From Dictyoglomaceae bacterium (GTDB taxonomy: Bacteria; Dictyoglomota; Dictyoglomia; Dictyoglomales; Dictyoglomaceae): DNA of 5,897 nt. Of this stretch, positions 1 to 5,092 are shown one piece after another. The stretch's first letter is position 1; each line of letters starts with the position of its first letter. Below the pieces are notes generated by a model. The model made no database searches, had not been told where the DNA came from, and saw only the letters and a list, made by a program, of their open reading frames with translations. Location: the NCBI GenBank assembly GCA_028276205.1, contig JAPYWU010000092.1, forward strand, positions 1 to 5,897, given 5' to 3'. Made by a program: the position numbers and the translations under genes.

Positions 1-750
1 ATCACCTATTTTATTTTTAATATTATCAACTATATCTTGATAATTCTTAGGCTCTATTTCAACCTTGTTTAAATCCTCACCTTCTTCCTCACACCAAGAT
101 GCAAAATGATCGCATCTTTGCAAATATCCTGCTATAAGTACCCATTCCTTTTTTACTTCCTTTCTCAAAGGCTCATAATCAAACTTATATGGAGGTATTG
201 CATAATTCATTAAACTTCTTCTATTTAGAATACCTTTAACCCATTGGCGATTTATATCTATATATTCTTTATACCCATTAAATTTTGAAAACTCTGTTAT
301 CAAATTGTTCTTCAATTTTTCTCCCCAATCCTCTTGTATTTTTTCACATAATTTTCTCAATATTTCATTATCGCGAGATATGAAATCATCAAAACTATCT
401 CTCCAATGATGATAAGAGATAGCTGATACTATGAAATTAAAAAAATCTTCTCCAAACTTAGTTTTCAATTTATCCTTTGATATCCAAAAGACAGAGAAGA
501 GAGAATGAGGAACTTCATAAGATATATCAAAAGGTTCATAATCTTTATTTTTAAGGGTTTTTATTTGAAAAGCTGGTAATACTTTGCCAAGATCATGTAA
601 AAATATAGCCAATTCTGTAGCTTCCAATAAATGTTTATCATTAATTTTATCCTTTATTTTTTCAAAAACTTTTAAGGCATCTTCTGTGTGCTTTGATAAA
701 GTTATTTCCTCTTGATCTTTTTTAAAAGATTTAGCAAGGATTTTAACCAT
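1..750 (-). CDS. cas3: Cas3, N-terminal HD nuclease domain (partial, runs off left edge)
   Basis: This is the first 250 residues of the CRISPR interference nuclease Cas3; the frame is open from the ATG at 750 to base 1. Cas3 is recruited by target-bound Cascade, and its HD domain cuts the displaced DNA strand using divalent metal ions. The HD signature is visible in order: His21, the HD pair in FLHDLGK (His52-Asp53), His82 in VPHSLF, the pair His114-His115 in SYHHW, and Asp214 in RCDHFAS. The spacing matches Cas3 HD domains, and no expected metal ligand is missing. The SF2 helicase that usually follows would lie beyond the left edge, so a stand-alone HD protein (Cas3'') cannot be excluded. 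The start is supported by AAAGGGGG six bases upstream and by the single base separating it from the cas5 stop (TAA-G-ATG). Family assignment is firm; full length is unknown. Confidence 0.9.
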   Translation of the reverse strand, partial: MVKILAKSFKKDQEEITLSKHTEDALKVFEKIKDKINDKHLLEATELAIFLHDLGKVLPAFQIKTLKNKDYEPFDISYEVPHSLFSVFWISKDKLKTKFGEDFFNFIVSAISYHHWRDSFDDFISRDNEILRKLCEKIQEDWGEKLKNNLITEFSKFNGYKEYIDINRQWVKGILNRRSLMNYAIPPYKFDYEPLRKEVKKEWVLIAGYLQRCDHFASWCEEEGEDLNKVEIEPKNYQDIVDNIKNKIGD

Positions 751-751
751 C

Positions 752-1576
752 TTAATCCCCCTTTAAGTCAGCAAAAAATATAGGTATACCATCGGTGAAA
801 TTTTCACCTTTTTCCATTTTATCCACATAACCAAATATATCTCCTAAATTTCCATCATTTAGCTTTGTCCTTAAGAAATTAAAATTTCTAACCCCATCTT
901 TTATCCTATAAAAAGTTGGTAGATTGTATATTAAACCTTCCACTTTATCAATTACAGAATAATTATTTAAATTTCTTTCAGGTATCCAAAAGAAATATCC
1001 ATAGTTGCCATTTATCTCTTCCATCTCCAAATCCACATATCTCATTTCCTTAATCACAATCCAATCTTCTGCTCTTCCAAGATGTGGTGGAGCCCCTCTA
1101 TTTATTGGATTCCCAAAACTTTTTTTAATTTTTTCCAAAAATTCATTATCTTGATGATAAAGATAAATTAAGATTTCTACGTCATTTAATATATCAACTA
1201 TACAAGGACTTTGTCCCCCTATATGCTCTATATGTCCCGCTACATATCTATTATTTATGACTACAAATCTTCCCAAATGGGCATCTTTACTTAAATTTCT
1301 AAACCAAACATATTCAGTAGTCTTTGACTGAAATTTTCCACATATAGAAATTTTTATATTTTTAAGTTTATGATATGGGCAATCACAATTTTCTTTAATA
1401 CATGGTTCCTCTTGTCCTGGTATATTCCTTATACCAAGAACATTTGCAATTAATCCAAGAACTGTAGAATAAGGAGGAATAGGATACGTATGCCTTCTCT
1501 GATATGTAAAAGGTATTCTATAATGAGCTTGAGGCTGATATATTTTAATTTTCAAGGATGTTATCTTATCATCCAT
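752..1576 (-). CDS. cas5: Cas5, type I-B Cascade subunit
   Basis: This 274-residue RAMP-fold protein would cap the 5' handle of the crRNA and join the Cas7 backbone to Cas8b in Cascade. The family hallmark is the N-terminal block at about residues 24-48 (TYQRRHTYPIPPYSTVLGL and following), which closely resembles Cas5 of the Cst/Tneap group. The conserved HLGRAED motif is at residues 165-171. The start is supported by GGTGGAG seven bases upstream. The gene sits between cas7 and cas3, the normal order for this subtype. One oddity is a Cys/His cluster shortly after the N-terminal motif: Cys59, Cys64, Cys66 and His69, with Cys79 nearby. It could bind zinc, but this is inferred from spacing only. 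In some type I systems (I-C) Cas5 processes crRNA; here a separate Cas6 is present, so a structural role is expected. Confidence 0.93.
   Translation of the reverse strand: MDDKITSLKIKIYQPQAHYRIPFTYQRRHTYPIPPYSTVLGLIANVLGIRNIPGQEEPCIKENCDCPYHKLKNIKISICGKFQSKTTEYVWFRNLSKDAHLGRFVVINNRYVAGHIEHIGGQSPCIVDILNDVEILIYLYHQDNEFLEKIKKSFGNPINRGAPPHLGRAEDWIVIKEMRYVDLEMEEINGNYGYFFWIPERNLNNYSVIDKVEGLIYNLPTFYRIKDGVRNFNFLRTKLNDGNLGDIFGYVDKMEKGENFTDGIPIFFADLKGD
757..764 (-). promoter_or_regulatory. Ribosome binding site of cas3
   Basis: AAAGGGGG lies inside the last codons of cas5, six bases before the cas3 ATG at 750. It is a G-run rather than the usual GGAGG. The same octamer precedes the small-subunit gene at 3193-3200. 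Confidence 0.65.
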
Positions 1577-1583
1577 TAATTAT

Positions 1584-1590
1584 CTCCACC
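1584..1590 (-). promoter_or_regulatory. Ribosome binding site of cas5
   Basis: GGTGGAG ends seven bases before the cas5 ATG at 1576. It lies in the only real intergenic gap of the operon (1577-1609). That gap contains one copy of a 16-base tandem duplication and otherwise only this site. Confidence 0.75.
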
Positions 1591-1599
1591 TTTTTCAAA

Positions 1600-1631
1600 A
1601 TTTAAAAATTTATTCATTTAAAAATTTATTC
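1600..1631 (-). repeat. Perfect 16-base tandem duplication at the cas7 stop
   Basis: On the coding strand, GAATAAATTTTTAAAT occurs twice in direct succession (1631-1616 and 1615-1600) with no mismatch. The first copy encodes the cas7 C-terminal residues up to LN. The second supplies the GAA TAA that ends cas7 and then forms much of the gap before cas5. Sixteen is not a multiple of three, so the duplication shifts the downstream frame. With one copy removed, cas7 would read on as NKFLNFEKGGDN and stop at a TAA overlapping the cas5 ATG (TAATG, 1578-1574). Confidence 0.95.
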
Positions 1632-2650
1632 CAATCTTCTACTAATTTTTCTTCATTTATTAATTTATCCTTATCAACCCTCACTTTTTCACTATCCATA
1701 ACAAACACTTTTTCAATCCAACTATTATTTAAAGCATCATTAATACCGATAACCTTATAAGATATATTGTCTAATGGAACAACTTCTATATAAGGATGGA
1801 ATACAGGAGATGGGATTTTTACCTTTCCAGCAATTAAAAATAGAGGAATAATAGTATTTTGTTCATTACTTGATTGGGCATAAAGACCATCTTTTATAGC
1901 AGTAAGAATTTCTTCGATACGTTTTCTCTTTTCATCTTCCTTGAGCGTAAAAATAATTTTGTATTTATTTCCTTCTAATTTTTCTACCTCTATAATACCA
2001 TTTCCTGTTTCATATTTATTCTTATCAAGCTCTTTAACATTTTCTACTTTTTTATTACTTTTTTCTGATAATTGAATTTTTAATACATTACCATCAAATT
2101 CAGGCTTATTATTCACAATCCATTCATCTTTTCCTAAAATATCCACATCTATTGTAAAGCTTACCTTATACAAAGAGTAATGTTCTTCCTTATTATAAGG
2201 ATTAGGTGTTACATTAAGCCCCTGTTTTATCCCCCTATTTACCAAATCATGGTTTGCATAAAATGCCATATCACCTTCATAAGGGTCTAAGCCTATCGCT
2301 TTTGTTATTCCAACTGGAGCTTTTCTTATAATAGAAGCTTGATTTTCTATAGTAAACATATATCCAAAAGCATCAAGTTCAGGACTTGTTAAAATATCAT
2401 CTGAAGTTACATCAAATTGAACCACTTCCCCCTGTCCAGTAACTGCACTTGGTTTCCATCCACAAGCTTTTACTAAGGTCTCAAAAAGATAATGTCTTAT
2501 AGCTGGTTTTCCTATAAAACTTACTACTTTATTACCTTTCTTTAGTTTCTTAATAGAAAGAATATTTCCTCCCACTTTTTCATCTCTGTTTAAAGCAGAT
2601 CCTTCAAAAATAATAGTAACAGTAATATGGTTTAAATTATTCTCTCTCAT
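1610..2650 (-). CDS. cas7: Cas7 (Cst2/DevR family), type I-B Cascade backbone
   Basis: This 346-residue RAMP protein belongs to the Cas7/Cst2/DevR group. Several copies would polymerise along the crRNA spacer to form the Cascade backbone. Recognisable parts are the N-terminal strand with NLNHITVTIIFEG and SALNRDE (residues 5-24), the helix region around GKPAIRHYLFETLV (47-60), and the family block RKAPVGITKAIGLDPYEGD at 109-127. A Lys/Glu-rich insert follows at about 195-245, then a conserved C-terminal strand near SPVFHPYIEV. The start is set by a perfect AGGAGG nine bases upstream, within the end of the preceding gene, which it overlaps by 14 bases. The C-terminus looks altered: it ends NKFLNE at the first copy boundary of a 16-base tandem duplication, and the unduplicated frame would add about six residues and stop at the cas5 start. 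Assignment is firm. Confidence 0.95.
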   Translation of the reverse strand: MRENNLNHITVTIIFEGSALNRDEKVGGNILSIKKLKKGNKVVSFIGKPAIRHYLFETLVKACGWKPSAVTGQGEVVQFDVTSDDILTSPELDAFGYMFTIENQASIIRKAPVGITKAIGLDPYEGDMAFYANHDLVNRGIKQGLNVTPNPYNKEEHYSLYKVSFTIDVDILGKDEWIVNNKPEFDGNVLKIQLSEKSNKKVENVKELDKNKYETGNGIIEVEKLEGNKYKIIFTLKEDEKRKRIEEILTAIKDGLYAQSSNEQNTIIPLFLIAGKVKIPSPVFHPYIEVVPLDNISYKVIGINDALNNSWIEKVFVMDSEKVRVDKDKLINEEKLVEDWNKFLNE

Positions 2651-3185
2651 CTTTAGATACCTCCTCTTTGTTAATTTTACCTAATAGTCCACTTAAAAAG
2701 GAATAAAGCAAGGTTCTAAAACTTTCTATGGAATATTTAGGATTAAATGCCATTGCAAGCTTCTCATCAACTTCTTCTTGTGCAGTAGCAAATTCCCTAA
2801 GTATTATGTAAAAAACCTCATCTCTTTTTCCAAGTCTTGAAAGTTCAAGCAATCTAAATGTCATTCCTGCAGGGGCATTTTTATTCTTATCATAAAATCT
2901 CTCATATACTCCAGAATTTCTAAATCTTAATCTTTCCCCATAAGCTCTTAGTTGATCACAGAGATTTGCTATATTCTCTTCCTTAATCTCTTCATACAGG
3001 TTATTCAGTTTATCATTATCTTCTTTCGTATTTTTAACTGCATATTCCAACAACTTTTGTATATGAAAACCAAGTTCTTTATACCTATCAATTAATTTTT
3101 TAAAAGATTCGTATTTTACTTCTTCATTCTTAATCTGCTCCCTAATACTATTCATCATCTCATCAAAATTAAAATTATCACTCAT
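2637..3185 (-). CDS. Putative Cascade small subunit (Cas11-like), matching the Cas8b1 C-terminus
   Basis: This 182-residue, charged, almost entirely helical protein has no membrane segment, signal peptide or catalytic motif. Residues 108-170 (MTFRLLELSRLGKRDE, then SFRTLLYSFLSGLLG) resemble, from memory, the C-terminal helical domain of full-length Cas8b1/Cst1. The preceding Cas8b gene is short and lacks this part; 368 plus 182 residues approaches a one-chain Cst1. In type I-B, I-C and I-D systems a small subunit (Cas11) is made from an internal start in the large-subunit gene; here that part has its own frame. Cas11 lines the Cascade belly and stabilises target DNA binding. The ATG overlaps the cas8b stop by four bases (ATGA) and has AAAGGGGG seven bases upstream. 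Alternatives are half of a frameshifted cas8b, or an unrelated helical protein. The small-subunit role is inferred. Confidence 0.65.
   Translation of the reverse strand: MSDNFNFDEMMNSIREQIKNEEVKYESFKKLIDRYKELGFHIQKLLEYAVKNTKEDNDKLNNLYEEIKEENIANLCDQLRAYGERLRFRNSGVYERFYDKNKNAPAGMTFRLLELSRLGKRDEVFYIILREFATAQEEVDEKLAMAFNPKYSIESFRTLLYSFLSGLLGKINKEEVSKDERE
2660..2665 (-). promoter_or_regulatory. Ribosome binding site of cas7
   Basis: AGGAGG, a perfect Shine-Dalgarno core, lies nine bases before the cas7 ATG at 2650 and inside the upstream gene. It is the cleanest such site in the window, which fits the need for several Cas7 copies per complex. Confidence 0.8.
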
Positions 3186-4288
3186 ACATGAACCCCCTTT
3201 CCTATTTTCTCTTCAATTAAAGCATAGAGTTTAAAAAGCTTTTGAGAGAAGGTTACGAGATTATTTTTATTCTTGTCCAGTTTTATCTTTTTATTTATAA
3301 AATCACTCTCTTGTTTACCCCAATCATTCTTGTTTTTAATTCCAATTTTAAAAACTCTTTCTCCAAAATCCAAAATTTCTCTATACTTACCATCCAAAAC
3401 CAAATTCAAAACATTTATCTCACCTACATCATTAATTAAACTTGCAATATTACGATCCAAAAGGAGTAATATAGTTTCATAGGGTAAAGAAAAGAATTCT
3501 ATTTTATCATTATTTCCTTCTCTATATTGATTCACCACTTCTATATTCATCATTGTCCATTTACCAAGCTGAATATGAAATTTTAAAGATAATTCAATAA
3601 TAGACATTCCTAAAAGCTCTCTTATTACTTCTACTTTTTCTCTTCCATAAACTTCTTTTACATATCTATTTAAATGCCACATAACCTTAAATGAAGGAGC
3701 ATTTACAAAGATCTTAGATTTATCAGAAAGTTCCACTAACGCTATATGATGATGAATAATTAAATATGAACATAAAGGGCATATATGGAAGCTTTGAGAA
3801 TTATTCCAAAAACCATTTGGAAATCCTCCTATGGATGGACCTAACATAGACATGTGCCTCATATCAAACTTAGATATTCCATCTAAAAACTTCTTTAATC
3901 CTATATTTTCCAATTCTTTAATATCATCCTTTAATAAAATGAATTTTCTATAACACAATCCACAACTTAAAGCCTCTTCACTTTCTTCAACTTTTGAAAA
4001 TTTCTCAACAAAATAATGAAATTTATCCTTCCAGGATTCTTGCAAATAATTCTTATACAGGTTTGCTTTTCCAACAATAGAAGCTATTTTTCTTGCACCA
4101 AAATATCTTTCTTCAACATTCAAATTTTTAAAGATATCCTTTTTTATTTCTAAAGACCCATCATCTTTAAAATTTGCCACATCCTCGTAAGGAATTCCTT
4201 CAACTTCCTTTAATGAATCTAAAAATCCAATTACTCCTGCATTGTATAACCAATTTCCTGGATAGAGTACTATTACATCATTTTCCAT
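3182..4288 (-). CDS. cas8b1: Cas8b1/Cst1, type I-B Cascade large subunit (lacks C-terminal helical part)
   Basis: This 368-residue protein is the CXXC-CXXC (Cst1) type of Cas8b, the large Cascade subunit that recognises the PAM and helps open target DNA. The N-terminus LYPGNWLYNAGVIGFL (8-23) is typical of the family. Two zinc-ribbon-like pairs, CGLC (109-112) and CPLC (170-173), are separated by a region with MLGPSIGGFPNGFWNN, and the second pair is followed by a His-rich stretch (IIHHHIALVE). The start is fixed by a strong GGAGGTGG site, and the ATG abuts the cas6 stop with no gap. The protein is shorter than expected for Cst1 and ends in LIEEKIGKGVHV; the usual C-terminal helical domain appears to be encoded by the next gene, which overlaps by four bases. 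This may be a stable two-gene arrangement or a single-base frameshift at the AAAGGGGG tract. Family assignment is firm; the split is directly visible, its cause is not. Confidence 0.92.
   Translation of the reverse strand: MENDVIVLYPGNWLYNAGVIGFLDSLKEVEGIPYEDVANFKDDGSLEIKKDIFKNLNVEERYFGARKIASIVGKANLYKNYLQESWKDKFHYFVEKFSKVEESEEALSCGLCYRKFILLKDDIKELENIGLKKFLDGISKFDMRHMSMLGPSIGGFPNGFWNNSQSFHICPLCSYLIIHHHIALVELSDKSKIFVNAPSFKVMWHLNRYVKEVYGREKVEVIRELLGMSIIELSLKFHIQLGKWTMMNIEVVNQYREGNNDKIEFFSLPYETILLLLDRNIASLINDVGEINVLNLVLDGKYREILDFGERVFKIGIKNKNDWGKQESDFINKKIKLDKNKNNLVTFSQKLFKLYALIEEKIGKGVHV
3193..3200 (-). promoter_or_regulatory. G-run ribosome binding site at the cas8b/small-subunit junction; possible -1 slippery site
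   Basis: AAAGGGGG lies seven bases before the small-subunit ATG (3185) and within the last cas8b codons (GGA AAG GGG GTT). It also matches the -1 slippery pattern X-XXY-YYZ as A-AAG-GGG in the cas8b frame. The -1 frame is open from 3212 into the small-subunit gene, so a slip here would give a Cas8b-small-subunit fusion. The same octamer precedes cas3, where a -1 slip would not join the genes, so ribosome binding is the simpler role. Confidence 0.6.
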
Positions 4289-5092
4289 TTATTCCACCTC
4301 CACCATACCAAAACCTTGAGCCCTTCTTAGTCCAAAACCAAGCTGATATAAATAATTCAAGTCCTCTTTATCCCCATATAGTTCAAATGAACCAGAAAAA
4401 CAGGTAAAAGTATAAAGCTTTGGATCTATATTCTTTTCTCTTATTCTGTGCTTTACCACTTCTTTTCTTAATTTCACTGGTTTAAAATCTAATCTTTCCT
4501 TTAATCCGTAACCTCTTACACTTCTTAAAATAGTATCAGAGATATAGTTGAATTCTCGTAGAAAGTAAACAAAGTCTTCACTTTCCTCAAAAAGAGGGCT
4601 TCCATCTTCTAAACTGATAGGAAGAAGTGGCTTGTCATTCTTATCCTCTATAAGAATGGGAGAAAGAGTCCTAAAAATAACCTTGTTTTCTTTTATGTTT
4701 TTTTCCCTCAGAAGAACTATACTTTTTCTTTTTTGTATCTCTCCTTCTCCCATCTTAAAGGGATATAATCTTTTACTTAACAAACCATTGTAGAGGGCAA
4801 CTATAAAACCTATATCAGTGCTTGATATGTAAAATTCAATATCCGATTTAATGTAAAAGATATTCTTATCCTTTTTAAACTCTTCTTTGTCATGTAAAAA
4901 TCTTACAGCAAAACAGAAAGGCTTTCCTGATTTATTATTCTTAATCTCACCCCCTTCTTCATACTTATAAAGATTTTCTAAATATTCTTTACCCAAATCT
5001 GATACCTTTAACGCTTCTTTTATAAAGCTCATAAAATGGTTACGATAATCAATGGGAAGAATATCTCCTTCTAAGATTACTTTAAATCTCAA
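4289..5092 (-). CDS. cas6: Cas6, CRISPR RNA-processing endoribonuclease
   Basis: This 267-residue, double-RAMP-fold ribonuclease would cut the CRISPR repeat RNA to give mature crRNAs with a 5' repeat handle. Hallmarks are the start RFKVILEGDILPIDYR, the strand GKPFCFAV (56-63), FRTLSPILI in the middle, and the C-terminal glycine-rich loop GFGLRRAQGFGMVEVE (252-267), the signature of Cas6. It begins with TTG: an in-frame TAG lies two codons upstream, the next ATG (codon 21) would remove the first strand, and GGGGGG is placed nine bases before the TTG. The gene overlaps the ARPP-1 gene by 11 bases and abuts cas8b1. Oddly, there is no histidine in the stretch where Cas6 enzymes usually carry the general base; by rough alignment with Pyrococcus Cas6 that position falls near Lys43/Tyr44. 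Histidines exist only at 19, 67 and later. Assignment is firm; catalytic mechanism is uncertain. Confidence 0.95.
   Translation of the reverse strand: MRFKVILEGDILPIDYRNHFMSFIKEALKVSDLGKEYLENLYKYEEGGEIKNNKSGKPFCFAVRFLHDKEEFKKDKNIFYIKSDIEFYISSTDIGFIVALYNGLLSKRLYPFKMGEGEIQKRKSIVLLREKNIKENKVIFRTLSPILIEDKNDKPLLPISLEDGSPLFEESEDFVYFLREFNYISDTILRSVRGYGLKERLDFKPVKLRKEVVKHRIREKNIDPKLYTFTCFSGSFELYGDKEDLNYLYQLGFGLRRAQGFGMVEVE
4294..4301 (-). promoter_or_regulatory. Ribosome binding site of cas8b1
   Basis: GGAGGTGG, within a longer GGTGGAGGTGG run, lies inside the last codons of cas6 (encoding MVEVE). The GGAGG core is eight bases before the ATG at 4288 and supports that start. Confidence 0.8.

Noticed and set aside
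1577..1620. The AT-rich AAATTT-containing stretch between cas7 and cas5 as a terminator or promoter.
   Set aside because: There is no GC-rich stem followed by a T-run, and the self-complementary look comes from the AT-rich 16-base tandem repeat. A promoter there is not supported beyond base composition.
3242..3482. Two overlapping plus-strand frames of 65 and 69 codons antisense to cas8b1.
   Set aside because: They are Phe/Ile/Leu-rich translations of the complement of lysine-rich coding sequence, have no convincing start signal and resemble no protein I know.
4174..4407. Plus-strand open frame of 77 codons across the cas8b1/cas6 junction.
   Set aside because: It lies antisense to two firm cas genes, has a low-complexity proline/leucine-rich translation and shows no family motif. 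It is a shadow frame.
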